Below, one piece after another: positions 39,960 through 49,644 of a stretch of 64,000 bases of DNA; positions within the stretch are counted from its first letter, which is position 1, and each line of letters begins with the position of its first letter. Origin of the DNA: Methanocaldococcus sp. FS406-22 (GTDB lineage Archaea > AGJL01 > Methanococci > Methanococcales > Methanocaldococcaceae); assembly GCF_000025525.1 (NCBI RefSeq), contig NC_013887.1, positions 320,729 through 384,728 on the forward strand, in the 5' to 3' direction. The translations under genes were made by a program, and so were the position numbers. The notes under the pieces are model-generated. The model was not told where the DNA came from and ran no database searches. It saw only the letters and a program-made list of their open reading frames with translations.

Positions 39960-42150
39960 ATTTATGGAAATAATTCACCCAATGTTACCCAGTGGAGGAT
40001 TAGATGAAAATCAAATGAATGTTGTTATCCATGGACAGGGTCCTTTATGGGTAATAGCAGGTCCAGGCTCGGGTAAGACAGAAACCCTAGTCATAAGAAC
40101 ATTAAAACTTATTTTTGTAGATAATGTGAACCCTAAGTCTATAGTCATAACTACTTTTACTGAAAAAGCTGCTAAAAATATAAAAGATAGAATTTCAAAT
40201 TATGCATACTTAATTTATCAAAAGTATCCTGAACTTCAAAGAAATTTGGATGTTAATGATATATACATAGGAACTCTTCATAGCCTATGTAACCAAATAA
40301 TGTTAGAATATAGATATCCAGGATATGAGAATTATAGACTTATGGACGATATTGAGCAATATCTCTTCGTCCATGAACATTCTGATGCCGTAAAGCATCA
40401 TCATAAATATCAAGATATGTGGAACCATTTTAAATATCTTGAAAACAAGTGGAATAGATCTTTTAATTCTAGATGGGGTAGAACTCAAGTAGCTACGACT
40501 TTATTTAATAGAATTGTTGAATATTTAATTGATATAGAAGAATTAAAACAAAGTGATGAAAAGTGGGCAGTACAGTTAGCCGATGCGTATGAAAATTATG
40601 TCCAACTCTTAGAAATTCATCATAGATGTGATTTTTCACACTTACAGAAGAAATTTTTAGAATTTTTGAATACAAAACTCGGAGAATTATTTATTAAGGG
40701 TGATGGATCTCTAAGACATCCCGGAATATCACATGTATTAGTAGATGAATATCAAGACACAAATCCCATTCAAGAAGCCATATACTTTAAAATGGCGGAA
40801 AATACTCATAATCTTTGTGTTGTGGGGGATGATGATCAGGCGTTATATCGATTCAGAGGAGGGACTGTTGAGTGTATGGTTAATTTTGGAAATGCATGTC
40901 ATCGTGAGTGGGGAATTACCTTAGAAAGAGTAAATACTGTTTTTCTCAACAATAATTACAGATCACATCGAGAAATTGTGAATTATTGCAATAAATTCAT
41001 AACTTCATTTCCTGTTATGCAAAAAATCGGAGCAAGGGTAAAAGATAAACCAGAGTTAAATCCTAAAAGCGATATTTCTGGAAATTACCCTGCAGTTGCT
41101 TATATAACAGGAAGAACTATAGAAGAAACTGCGAATAATTTTGCAAATTTTGTAAGGTATCTTTTAGATGAAGGCGTAGTCAGCAAGCCTAGTGATTGTG
41201 CATTATTGATGAAAAGTGTAAGAGAAAACAGGAATTGGGCAGAACCATTTAAAAAAGCATTAAACAAAGTAGGAATTGAAGTATATAACCCGCGTTCAAG
41301 AAAATTTTTAGAGCAGGAAGAGGTTATGGCAGCATTAGGTGCATTTATAACTATTATCGATCCAAAACAAAATGCTTTAAGAAAAGTATGTAATGAAAAC
41401 ATACAAAGGTTGGTAAATAGATGGGTTGATACATATAGAAATGTAGCTTCAGAATCTCCTGAGTTACGAAAATATGTAGATTGTTCTATAAAATCTATTG
41501 CAAAAAGAAATTTGGGGGAGCGATTGAATATTAACATTTCTGAAATATTGTATAGAATATTAGCACATCCACCTTTTAGTGATTGGTTAGATGATCCAGA
41601 ACGAAGTTATAGATTAGGAAAACTAACTCAATTATTTGAAAAGTATTCTTCGATACCTTATGATACCCCAGGTTCTACGAGGGGATTACTTAAAATGAGT
41701 AGTAAAAATAATGGAGAGATAAGTTTCCGATGGAGACAGAATTTTTACAATTCTTTTATAGGGTTACTTTCGACAGAAGGGCTTAATGATCCAGAGGATG
41801 AAGAAATTATATGTCCACCAGATAGACTGCCCATAATGACAATACATCAAGCAAAAGGTTTAGAATTTCCATTTGTTTTCGTTTATGGTCTCCGTTTAAA
41901 AGGTGATAAACCCAATGAATCAGCAATAATTGAAGAAGATCTCTACAAATACAGAAAAATTAAGTACTCCATAAATTTTACACCTTTAGAGAGAACTCAA
42001 CAAGATTTGATAAGACTGTATTATGTAGCTTACTCCAGAGCAAAATATGCCTTAATTCATTTAGTTCCAAGAAACCATATGGGAAGTAAGGGATTTGGAT
42101 TTATTGGAAACAACTTTAGTTTATTTAGTGCTATTGTGAAGAAAATTTAA
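39946..42150 (+). CDS. UvrD/PcrA-type superfamily 1 helicase of the DpdA island
   Basis: The protein has 734 residues from ATG 39946. All SF1A motifs are visible: Q-motif LDENQMNVV, Walker A AGPGSGKTET (38-47), Ia TTFTEKAAKNI, II VDEYQDTNPIQE (near 267), III VVGDDDQALYRFRGG, IV NNYRSHREIV, V TIHQAKGLEFPFVFVYG, and VI RLYYVAYSRAKYALI. It should translocate 3'-5' on DNA. CGA arginine codons and other codons uncommon in neighbouring genes appear here, suggesting transfer. Together with the adjacent RecB-like nuclease it resembles an AddAB-like helicase-nuclease pair in split form. Confidence 0.92.
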   Translation: MDLNEFMEIIHPMLPSGGLDENQMNVVIHGQGPLWVIAGPGSGKTETLVIRTLKLIFVDNVNPKSIVITTFTEKAAKNIKDRISNYAYLIYQKYPELQRNLDVNDIYIGTLHSLCNQIMLEYRYPGYENYRLMDDIEQYLFVHEHSDAVKHHHKYQDMWNHFKYLENKWNRSFNSRWGRTQVATTLFNRIVEYLIDIEELKQSDEKWAVQLADAYENYVQLLEIHHRCDFSHLQKKFLEFLNTKLGELFIKGDGSLRHPGISHVLVDEYQDTNPIQEAIYFKMAENTHNLCVVGDDDQALYRFRGGTVECMVNFGNACHREWGITLERVNTVFLNNNYRSHREIVNYCNKFITSFPVMQKIGARVKDKPELNPKSDISGNYPAVAYITGRTIEETANNFANFVRYLLDEGVVSKPSDCALLMKSVRENRNWAEPFKKALNKVGIEVYNPRSRKFLEQEEVMAALGAFITIIDPKQNALRKVCNENIQRLVNRWVDTYRNVASESPELRKYVDCSIKSIAKRNLGERLNINISEILYRILAHPPFSDWLDDPERSYRLGKLTQLFEKYSSIPYDTPGSTRGLLKMSSKNNGEISFRWRQNFYNSFIGLLSTEGLNDPEDEEIICPPDRLPIMTIHQAKGLEFPFVFVYGLRLKGDKPNESAIIEEDLYKYRKIKYSINFTPLERTQQDLIRLYYVAYSRAKYALIHLVPRNHMGSKGFGFIGNNFSLFSAIVKKI

Positions 42151-42163
42151 GAGGTTTGATACA

Positions 42164-43117
42164 ATGGAAAAATGGAGATCATATAAAGGAATAAAAATAT
42201 CTGAAAAGCCTGTACAAAAATTAAAAGAAAAGTATAGTGCGACAGCAGATATTGTGTCATTTCAAATATGTCCACGACAGTATGGATTTTTTAAAATAAG
42301 AAAGTATCAGCCTGCACATATTGTCCAAATATGGTATGGGACAGTTATCCATCAAGTATTAGATAAACTCCACATGCATTATAAAGGACTTTTAGATCCC
42401 TCTACTGAAGGATCTATACCAACGGATCAAGATGTAGAACGATATTTTTTAGAAGTGGAGAATAGTTTGCTTGCCAGTAAGGGAATCCGTGCTATTACTG
42501 AAAATGTAAGGAATTCAGCTTTAAAAGTTTTACAGAGATTTAATAGACTTGAGGGCCCTACTTTATACCCGTTAGTTGAAGATACTGAATGTGAGTTTCA
42601 ATCGGATAGAGGTAGTTATATATTAAGTGGAAGAGTTGATGTATTAAGAGACATTTCTACAATGGGAAAAGTGCCAAAAGGATATGATGCTAAAGAAATA
42701 TGGGACTATAAAGGTACTCACTATCCAGATACTTCAACTAAGAGCGGTCGTGAAAAATTAAAAAGATATCGATTTCAAATGCTTGTATATGCGGAATTAT
42801 ATAAAGAAAAATATGGATTATATCCGTTAAAAGGAGTCATATACTTTATGAATGAGCTTCTTGATGCAAGCTCAGAACCTACAGTACGTCCCCCACAGGC
42901 AGTATATGAAATAGATTTTAGAGATCCAAGAAATTTAGATGACATAGAAGAGGCTATGGAGCTTTTCGATAAAACTGTAGAGGAAATAGAAGATAAAAAA
43001 AGAAAAGACGTCTGGGAACCTCCTAAAATTCCCCCTGACAAAGAAACATGTGATATTTGTGATCTTAGATGGAGTTGTCCATTAATGAAAAGTAAATATA
43101 GAATGAGGTATCCCTAA
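42164..43117 (+). CDS. Cas4/RecB-like Fe-S PD-(D/E)XK nuclease of the DpdA island
   Basis: The protein has 317 residues. The nuclease fold is indicated by His63 (YGTVIHQVLDKLH), Asp in LSGRVDVLRD, the DYK triad in EIWDYKGTHYP, and YRFQMLVYAELYKEKYG. Four cysteines, Cys36 (FQICPRQYGF) and Cys296/299/305 (CDICDLRWSC), are placed as in Cas4 and AddB for a 4Fe-4S cluster. Exonuclease or resection activity coupled to the helicase is likely. GAGGT precedes the ATG, 13 bases after the helicase stop. There are no cas1/cas2 nearby, so a CRISPR adaptation role is less likely. Confidence 0.88.
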   Translation: MEKWRSYKGIKISEKPVQKLKEKYSATADIVSFQICPRQYGFFKIRKYQPAHIVQIWYGTVIHQVLDKLHMHYKGLLDPSTEGSIPTDQDVERYFLEVENSLLASKGIRAITENVRNSALKVLQRFNRLEGPTLYPLVEDTECEFQSDRGSYILSGRVDVLRDISTMGKVPKGYDAKEIWDYKGTHYPDTSTKSGREKLKRYRFQMLVYAELYKEKYGLYPLKGVIYFMNELLDASSEPTVRPPQAVYEIDFRDPRNLDDIEEAMELFDKTVEEIEDKKRKDVWEPPKIPPDKETCDICDLRWSCPLMKSKYRMRYP

Positions 43118-43137
43118 TTAATTATAAGGAGGTATCA

Positions 43138-44382
43138 ATGATGAAATTTTTTCTACCAGACTGGGAGGATAGAGTAGACCCGTGGTATGATTTTAAAAAT
43201 GATAAATATTCTTCATCTCATAAAAAAAGTCCTTATGAAAATGATATTTATGCTCATCAACTTTTTGATGTTCCACCCTATGATGGTATTCTTGTTAGTT
43301 TAGGAGTTTTTAAATCAAAAATCACATTAAAAGATGACAAGAATCCAGAAATTAGAGGAAAAAACAATATAAAAGATTTTCTAAAAATTGATAATGGGAA
43401 AATTGAAGTTATGGGGGATTGCGGAGCTTTTACTTATGTACATGAAAAGAACCCCCCACCATTTTATAGTGTGGAAAGAGTAGCTAACCTATACGAACGA
43501 TTAGGTTTTGATTATGGAGTTTCAGTAGATCATCTTGTGCTTGATTATGTAACTAAGAGAGTTAATGGAGAAAAAAAGAGAATAGAAATTTCCAAAAGAG
43601 AAAAAAATAGGCGAATAAAACTTACATTAAAAAATGCTGAAAAGTTCTTGAAACTACATAAACAAAACAAATTTAACTTTGAACCTATTGGAGTAGCCCA
43701 AGGATATGATATAGAAACCTATACAAAATCTGTAAAAAAGTTGGTTGATCTTGGATATGAGTATATAGCCTTAGGAAGTTTAGTAAGATACAAAACAGAA
43801 GAAATAGTAGGAATACTCGAAAGTATCGAACCCTACACAGAAAATGTAAAAATTCATCTTTTTGGAGTTTTAAGACCTGAAGCTATAAAAATTTTCAGAA
43901 AATTGGGTGTAACTAGTTTTGATAGTGCTTCTTATCTTAGAAAAGCATGGTTACGATCTGGAAGAAATTATTTAGCATATAATGGCATGTGGTATTCTGC
44001 AATTCGGGTGCCTTATTCTGACGATCCAAGATTAGTAAATAATGGAAAAGTTAATGGATATAGCATACCTGAATTAAAAAAGATGGAATCCAAAGCACTA
44101 AAATTATTATTTAAGTATGACCAAGGAGAAGCAACAATCACTGAAGTTTTAAATGCAGTTTTAAAGTATGACCAATTACTTTTACGAGATAGCGAAAACA
44201 TGGACAAATTTGAAGAAAAATATATAAAAACTTTGGAAGATAAGCCTTGGAAACAATGCAATTGTAATGTTTGCAAGTCAATAGGGATAAATGTAATAAT
44301 TTTTAGAGGAACAAATAGAAATAAAAGAAGAGGTTTTCACAATATATGGGTATTTAAAAATGTGCTTATGAATAAATTGTAA
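43138..44382 (+). CDS. DpdA-like TGT-fold base-exchange enzyme
   Basis: The protein has 414 residues with AGGAGG before the ATG. TGT-family marks are Asp94 (VMGDCGAFTYV, like the DSGGFQ loop), VSVDH (Asp131), IGVAQGYD (like GIVQGG), YIALGSLVRYK, and the candidate nucleophile Asp262 (TSFDSASYLRKAW). A zinc site is formed by Cys374, Cys376, Cys379 and His401 (CNCNVC...H). The divergence from tRNA enzymes and the context fit DpdA, which exchanges guanine in DNA for preQ0. Methanogens make preQ0 for archaeosine, so substrate should be present. It is the last gene of the island. Confidence 0.82.
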   Translation: MMKFFLPDWEDRVDPWYDFKNDKYSSSHKKSPYENDIYAHQLFDVPPYDGILVSLGVFKSKITLKDDKNPEIRGKNNIKDFLKIDNGKIEVMGDCGAFTYVHEKNPPPFYSVERVANLYERLGFDYGVSVDHLVLDYVTKRVNGEKKRIEISKREKNRRIKLTLKNAEKFLKLHKQNKFNFEPIGVAQGYDIETYTKSVKKLVDLGYEYIALGSLVRYKTEEIVGILESIEPYTENVKIHLFGVLRPEAIKIFRKLGVTSFDSASYLRKAWLRSGRNYLAYNGMWYSAIRVPYSDDPRLVNNGKVNGYSIPELKKMESKALKLLFKYDQGEATITEVLNAVLKYDQLLLRDSENMDKFEEKYIKTLEDKPWKQCNCNVCKSIGINVIIFRGTNRNKRRGFHNIWVFKNVLMNKL

Positions 44383-44582
44383 TATCCGCTCGATATCAGA
44401 GTGTATTAATTTATTATTTCTTGTTAAACTCAATGTTTTTCATTAAAATATTATATTTAGACTACATCTCTAACAAAAATTTAAACATTACATCAATGTG
44501 CAAAAACTAAAATAACAAAAACACAAAATATAGATATTGTGTTTGTTTTATGATAGATAAAATTAAAAGAAAGGTGTTAGAT

Positions 44583-45416
44583 ATGAAATTTGGTATTTCA
44601 TCCTTAGTTTTCCTACCAGAGAGCTTAACCTCTTCAATGGAGAAGATAGCTGAACACAACTTTGATGCATGGGAGATTGTTTGTGAGGGAACTCATTACC
44701 TATCTCCAAAGAACATAAAATACCTCATGGAATTGAGAGATAAATATGAAGTTGAGATTGTAGTCCATGCTCCATTTTCAGATTTAAATCCAGCATCAAT
44801 GAATGAGAGAGTTAGAAGACTAACTATAGAATGTATTAGAGATGCCATAGAGGGAGCTTTTGAACTTGACTCAGAGATTGTTGTTGTGCATCCTGGCTAT
44901 ATCCCAGAACTTTGGAGTAACTATGTAAATGATATATTAGACAACAATTTCTCAACACTTTCTGAGATTGTAGAGATAGCTGAAGATTATGGAATAAAAA
45001 TTGGTTTAGAGAACATGCCAAACTTTAGAGGGCTTTTAGGAATAACTCCAGAGTCTTTATTAGAGATTGTTAAAGACATAGATTCAAAGAATTTAGGGGT
45101 AACGTTTGATATTGGGCATGCAAACACTGCAGGAAATCCAGCTGAATTTGTTGAAAAACTGCAAAATATTGGAATTGGGATTATACATGTGCATGCACAT
45201 GACAACAATGGCTATGATGATGAGCATTTGAAAATAGGGGAAGGGAATATTAACTTTATTGAAGTCCTTGAAAAGCTAAAAGAGATTGGATATGATGGAG
45301 TGATTACCATAGAAAATAAGAATGTTAGAGATGCTGTAAAGAGTAAAGAAATGTTAAAAGAGTATTTGGAAATTGTTAATGAGAAAGTAGCTGAAAAGAA
45401 AAAAATAGAGGAATAG
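44583..45416 (+). CDS. Xylose-isomerase-like TIM-barrel protein (AP endonuclease family 2)
   Basis: The protein has 277 residues from ATG 44583 after GGTGTTAGAT. MKFGISSLVFLPESL, IVVHAPFSDLNPAS, VVVHPGYIPE, IGLENMPNFRGLLGITPE, FDIGHANTAG and HVHAHDNNGYDDEHLKIGEGN give the Glu/His/Asp metal ligands of the sugar phosphate isomerase/epimerase and endonuclease IV superfamily. The substrate cannot be told. Upstream at 44513-44547 an AACAAAAACACAAAATAT...ATATTGTGTTTGTT inverted repeat (broken) may be a regulatory hairpin. Confidence 0.85.
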   Translation: MKFGISSLVFLPESLTSSMEKIAEHNFDAWEIVCEGTHYLSPKNIKYLMELRDKYEVEIVVHAPFSDLNPASMNERVRRLTIECIRDAIEGAFELDSEIVVVHPGYIPELWSNYVNDILDNNFSTLSEIVEIAEDYGIKIGLENMPNFRGLLGITPESLLEIVKDIDSKNLGVTFDIGHANTAGNPAEFVEKLQNIGIGIIHVHAHDNNGYDDEHLKIGEGNINFIEVLEKLKEIGYDGVITIENKNVRDAVKSKEMLKEYLEIVNEKVAEKKKIEE

Positions 45417-45463
45417 ATTTTATTAAAACCTTTATTTTTATTATTATTTATTTTGGTGGTTTT

Positions 45464-46423
45464 ATGGTTAATATAGCATTTGGGCCCGTCCCATCAAGAA
45501 GATTGGGGAAGAGTTTGGGAATAAATAATATCCCATGCAAGTTCTGCAGTTATGATTGTATATACTGCCAAGTTGGAAGAACTATAAACAAAACCATAGA
45601 GAGGAGAGTATTTTATAATCCAGAAGATATTTTTAAATCCGTAAAAGAGAAAATAAACAAGTTATCTAATGAGAAAATAGATTATCTTACGTTTGTTGCA
45701 GATGGAGAACCAACATTAGATATAAATCTATCAAAAGACGTTGAAATGCTTAGAGATTTTGGCATTCCAATAGCAATAATTACAAACTCCTCATTAATTT
45801 GGAGAGAAGATGTTAGAGAGGATTTGTTAAACTTTGATTTAGTATCATTTAAGGTAGATTCTGCTGATGAAAAAATTTGGAGGGAAATAAATAGACCTCA
45901 TGAAAATTTATCATTAGATAAAATCTTAGAAGGTATGATAGCTTTTAGAGATAACTATAAAGGAAAATTGATAACTGAGACAATGATTTTAGGAAATATT
46001 AACTATACAGAAGATTCAATAATTAAGACAGCAGAATTTTTAAAGGAGTTAAAGCCAGATAAGTGCTATCTAAATACTCCAATAAGGCCACCATCTGAAA
46101 AATATATAAAACCTCCTAAAATAGAAGTTATAACCAAAATATTATCCATCTTTAATGAAATTATTGGAAAAGATAAGGTTGAACTCTTAGGAAAATTTGA
46201 AGGAAATGACTTTGTATTTTCTGAAAATGTTGAGGAGGATATATTAGCTATAACTTCTGTTCATCCAATGAGGGAAGAAGTAATCAAGGAATTATTAAAT
46301 AAAGCAAATATCAGCTTTGATATTATTGAAAAAATGGTAGATGAAGGAAAATTAATAAAATTGGAGTATAATGGGGAGATATTCTATATGAAAAAGATTG
46401 AGAGTAGAGATAATATCTGGTGA
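45464..46423 (+). CDS. Radical SAM protein with C-terminal helix-turn-helix
   Basis: The protein has 319 residues. GPVPSRRLGKSLGIN and CKFCSYDCIYCQVG hold a radical SAM-type cysteine cluster (DCxYCQ form), as in the COG0731 group related to wyosine-type tRNA enzymes but without their flavodoxin part. The last ~65 residues (ILAITSVHPMREEVIKELL...YNGEIFYMKK) look like a winged helix. The reaction is unknown. GGTGGTTTT precedes the ATG. It is followed within five bases by the phosphomevalonate dehydratase large-subunit gene. Confidence 0.83.
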   Translation: MVNIAFGPVPSRRLGKSLGINNIPCKFCSYDCIYCQVGRTINKTIERRVFYNPEDIFKSVKEKINKLSNEKIDYLTFVADGEPTLDINLSKDVEMLRDFGIPIAIITNSSLIWREDVREDLLNFDLVSFKVDSADEKIWREINRPHENLSLDKILEGMIAFRDNYKGKLITETMILGNINYTEDSIIKTAEFLKELKPDKCYLNTPIRPPSEKYIKPPKIEVITKILSIFNEIIGKDKVELLGKFEGNDFVFSENVEEDILAITSVHPMREEVIKELLNKANISFDIIEKMVDEGKLIKLEYNGEIFYMKKIESRDNIW

Positions 46424-46427
46424 AACA

Positions 46428-47642
46428 ATGTATCTAACTAAGGAAGAGGAAAAAATCTTAGATGGGGAGTATGGAGAGGTTTTGAGAAGATGTATGAATT
46501 TATTAGTTTCTTTAGGGGATATTTACGGAGCTGAAAAACTAATTCCTATAAAATCAGCTCAAATTTCTGGAGTTTCATATAAAACTATTAAAGATATTGG
46601 TTTAGAGTTTTTAGAGGACTTTGCTAAAGAAAATGTTAAAGTTAAGGTTTATTCAACTTTAAATCCTGCTGGAATGGATTTAGATATATGGAAAGAGCTT
46701 GGGATAGATGAGGAATTTGCCAAAAAGCAGTTGAGGATTATTGAAGCATTTAAAAAAATGGAAGTTGAGATTGGATGCACTTGCACACCATACTTAGTTG
46801 GAAATCTTCCAAAATTTGGAGAGCATATAAGTTGGGCTGAAAGCTCAGCTGTAAGTTTTGCAAATTCTGTTTTAGGAGCTAAGACAAATAGAGAAGGAGG
46901 ACCTTCTGCCTTAGCAGCTGCAATTATTGGTAAAACACCATATTATGGCTATCATTTAGATGAAAATAGAAAAGCAACACATATTATTGAGTTAGACAGC
47001 CAATTAATATCAAACATCAATGATGTTGGAGAGAGTTTTTATGGGGCTTTAGGTTATTTAGTTGGAAAGATTGTAAAAAATGGAGTGCCATATTTTGAAA
47101 ATCTATATAAATTAAATCCAAACAATGATAATTTAAAATCCTTAGGGGCTGCAATGGCGGCGAGTGGTGGAATAGCCCTATATCACGCAAAAAATTTGAC
47201 AGCTGAATGCAGAGTTAAAGAAGTTATTGATGATAAAGTTGAAAAAATCTCTGTTGGAATTGAAGATATAAAGGAAGCTTATGAGAAATTAAATACAACA
47301 AATGAAGAACCAGATTTAATTTGTATTGGCTGCCCTCACTGCAGTTTAATGGAAATTAAAAAAATTGCTGAACTTTTAAAGGATAAAAAATTAAATGCAG
47401 ATTTATGGGTTTGCTGCTCTTTGCATATAAAAGCTATAGCAGATAGAATGGGATATACAAAGATTATTGAAAAAGCTGGTGGGAAGGTAGTTAAAGACAC
47501 CTGTATGGTTGTCTCACCAATAGAAGATTTAGGATATAAAAAAGTGGCAACAAACTCTGGAAAAGCTGCTGTTTATCTACCAAGCTTTTGTAAGAGTGAA
47601 GTAATTTTTGGAGATATTGAGGAATTGGTAAAAGGGAGATAA
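46428..47642 (+). CDS. Phosphomevalonate dehydratase large subunit (aconitase X / DUF521)
   Basis: The protein has 404 residues from ATG 46428 with GGTGAAACA upstream; that site overlaps the previous stop. MYLTKEEEKILDGEYGEVLRR is the typical N-terminus, and IGCTCTPYLVGNLP, SSAVSFANSVLGAKTNREGGPSALAAAIIG and ICIGCPHCSLME carry the conserved residues and cluster cysteines of the family. With the small subunit at 4466-4855 it makes trans-anhydromevalonate 5-phosphate for archaeal isoprenoids. The subunits lie over 41 kb apart. Confidence 0.9.
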   Translation: MYLTKEEEKILDGEYGEVLRRCMNLLVSLGDIYGAEKLIPIKSAQISGVSYKTIKDIGLEFLEDFAKENVKVKVYSTLNPAGMDLDIWKELGIDEEFAKKQLRIIEAFKKMEVEIGCTCTPYLVGNLPKFGEHISWAESSAVSFANSVLGAKTNREGGPSALAAAIIGKTPYYGYHLDENRKATHIIELDSQLISNINDVGESFYGALGYLVGKIVKNGVPYFENLYKLNPNNDNLKSLGAAMAASGGIALYHAKNLTAECRVKEVIDDKVEKISVGIEDIKEAYEKLNTTNEEPDLICIGCPHCSLMEIKKIAELLKDKKLNADLWVCCSLHIKAIADRMGYTKIIEKAGGKVVKDTCMVVSPIEDLGYKKVATNSGKAAVYLPSFCKSEVIFGDIEELVKGR

Positions 47643-48568
47643 TGCTAAATCCAATAATTTTATTTTTAGCTATTATTTTTGATAGAATCATTGGAGAGTT
47701 GCCAGAGAAAATTCATCCAACGGTTTGGATAGGGAAGTTGATAACTTTTTTAGAGAATACATTTAAATCTACAAATTGTAAAAATAAATATAGGGACTTT
47801 TTATTTGGCATCTTAACTACAACAATTACAATATCTATTGTAGGAATTGTAGCAATTTTCATTGAAAAATTTATTTTATCATTACCCTTTCCTTTAAACT
47901 ATCTTATCTATGCTTTTTTGTTATCAACAACTATTGGATACAAATCATTATTTGAGTTCTGCAAAAAGCCAATTGAATATATAAAAAATGGAGATATAGA
48001 TAAAGCAAGAGAGGCTGTTCAACATATTGTTAGCAGAGATGCATCAAAATTAGATGAAGAGCATATACTATCAGCAGCAGTAGAAAGTTTATCTGAAAAT
48101 ATAACCGACAGCATAATAGGGGCTTTATTCTATGCTGTTATTTTTGGATTGCCGGGAGCTTTTGTATATAGGGCAATAAATACATTAGATGCCATGATTG
48201 GCTATAAGAATGAGAAATATTTGTGGTATGGAAAGTTAGCTGCGAGATTGGATGATATTGCTAATTTTATTCCATCAAGAATAGCAGGGATTTTGCTAAT
48301 AATTACTGCCCCATTTTATAAAGGAAGTATTAAAAAAGCCATATATGGATTTTTAAAGGAAGCTAATAAGGTTCCATCACCAAATTCTGGCTATACAATG
48401 GCTACATTGGCAAATGCTTTAAATATAACCTTGGAAAAGATTGGATATTATAAACTTGGTAGTGGAAAGATAGACGTTGAAAAATCTTTAAATGCATTTA
48501 AAGCAGTTGATTATGTGGTAATAATGTTTTTAATTATTTATACTTTAATTTGGTGGGCATTATGGTGA
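47642..48568 (+). CDS. cbiB: Adenosylcobinamide-phosphate synthase
   Basis: The protein has 308 residues and several membrane helices. IILFLAIIFDRIIGELPEKIHPTVWIGKLI is the CbiB/CobD opening, and IVSRDASKLDEEHILSAAVESLSENITDSIIGALFY is its central signature. It attaches aminopropanol phosphate to adenosylcobyric acid in corrinoid synthesis; cobamides are required for methanogenic methyl transfer. Its ATG overlaps the preceding TAA by one base. Confidence 0.94.
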   Translation: MLNPIILFLAIIFDRIIGELPEKIHPTVWIGKLITFLENTFKSTNCKNKYRDFLFGILTTTITISIVGIVAIFIEKFILSLPFPLNYLIYAFLLSTTIGYKSLFEFCKKPIEYIKNGDIDKAREAVQHIVSRDASKLDEEHILSAAVESLSENITDSIIGALFYAVIFGLPGAFVYRAINTLDAMIGYKNEKYLWYGKLAARLDDIANFIPSRIAGILLIITAPFYKGSIKKAIYGFLKEANKVPSPNSGYTMATLANALNITLEKIGYYKLGSGKIDVEKSLNAFKAVDYVVIMFLIIYTLIWWALW

Positions 48569-49635
48569 ATAAAGCTTATTATACAGCAGAAGTTCCAGAG
48601 GATAGATTTGAGGCTTTGAGTTGTATTAGAGACTTAGTTAAACCTCTTAAAATTATATTACTTGGGGGAGTTGATAGTGGTAAAACAACATTAGCTACTT
48701 TTTTAGCAAATGAACTTTTAAACTTAGGATTTAGAGTTGCAATAATCGATAGTGATATTGGGCAGAAAAGCATATTACCCCCAGCAACTATAAGCTTAGC
48801 CTTTCCAGAGACAAATTTTAACAATTTGTATGAAATTAAGCCATATAAAAGTTATTTTGTTGGTTCGACAGCTCCAATTCAATTTTTTGGAGAAATGATT
48901 ACTGGAACCAAGTTGCTTTGTGATTATGCTGAAGATAAAGCAGATGTTGTTATAGTTGATACAACTGGGCTAATATCTGGTTCTGGGGCTGATTTAAAGA
49001 GGATGAAAATAGAGATGATTAAGCCAGATGTTATAATAGCATTGCAAAAAAGAAATGAACTTAGGCAGATATTAAAGCCCTTTGAAAATAAAATTAGGGT
49101 TTTTTACTTAAAAGTTTATGAAAATGCGAAATCATTTAGTAGGGAAGAGAGAAAAGAAATTAGAGCAGAGAAATGGAAAGAGTACTTTAAAGACTCAAAA
49201 ATTTATAGCATTGGATTTAATGATGTAATTATTAGTGGAACTAAGGTATTTCAAGGAGAGAAGATTTTAGAGGATGAGAAATATCTGTTAGAATCGATTT
49301 TTAAATGGAAAATACTCTATGGTAGTAAATGTGAAGGAAGATATACAATAGTGAAGAGAGATTTGGTAAATATGCCACGACAGATAGATAAAAACATTCT
49401 ATATTACATTGAGCCAGAAAGATTTAACAATTTAATAGTTGGATTGATTGATGAGGAGGGATTTTGCATAGGATTAGGTATTTTAAAAGCTATCGATTTT
49501 GAGAATGAAACTTTAGAGATTTTAACTCCAATAAATGAAGATGAAATTAAAAATATTAAAGAAATAAGGTTTGGAAGGATAAAAGTTGATGAAAATGGGG
49601 AAGAACTTGGCTTATTAGATAGAGATTTGATATAA
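48562..49635 (+). CDS. Clp1-like RNA 5'-kinase
   Basis: The protein has 357 residues from ATG 48562 after GGTGGGCATT, overlapping the cbiB end. KIILLGGVDSGKTTLATFLANELL is the P-loop, IIDSDIGQKS and VIVDTTGLISG are the Walker B-like and lid regions of the Clp1/Grc3 polynucleotide kinase family. Archaeal members phosphorylate RNA (and DNA) 5'-OH ends. A C-terminal domain of ~120 residues follows. The next gene encodes an MJ1316 domain linked to RNA-end recognition, so the pair may repair or tag broken RNA. Confidence 0.88.
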   Translation: MVNKAYYTAEVPEDRFEALSCIRDLVKPLKIILLGGVDSGKTTLATFLANELLNLGFRVAIIDSDIGQKSILPPATISLAFPETNFNNLYEIKPYKSYFVGSTAPIQFFGEMITGTKLLCDYAEDKADVVIVDTTGLISGSGADLKRMKIEMIKPDVIIALQKRNELRQILKPFENKIRVFYLKVYENAKSFSREERKEIRAEKWKEYFKDSKIYSIGFNDVIISGTKVFQGEKILEDEKYLLESIFKWKILYGSKCEGRYTIVKRDLVNMPRQIDKNILYYIEPERFNNLIVGLIDEEGFCIGLGILKAIDFENETLEILTPINEDEIKNIKEIRFGRIKVDENGEELGLLDRDLI

Positions 49636-49644
49636 AGTGATACT

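Noticed and set aside
42164..43117. Cas4 of a CRISPR adaptation module
   Set aside because: No cas1 or cas2 is nearby; the gene is in one operon with the helicase and DpdA-like genes, and both arrays are more than 11 kb away.
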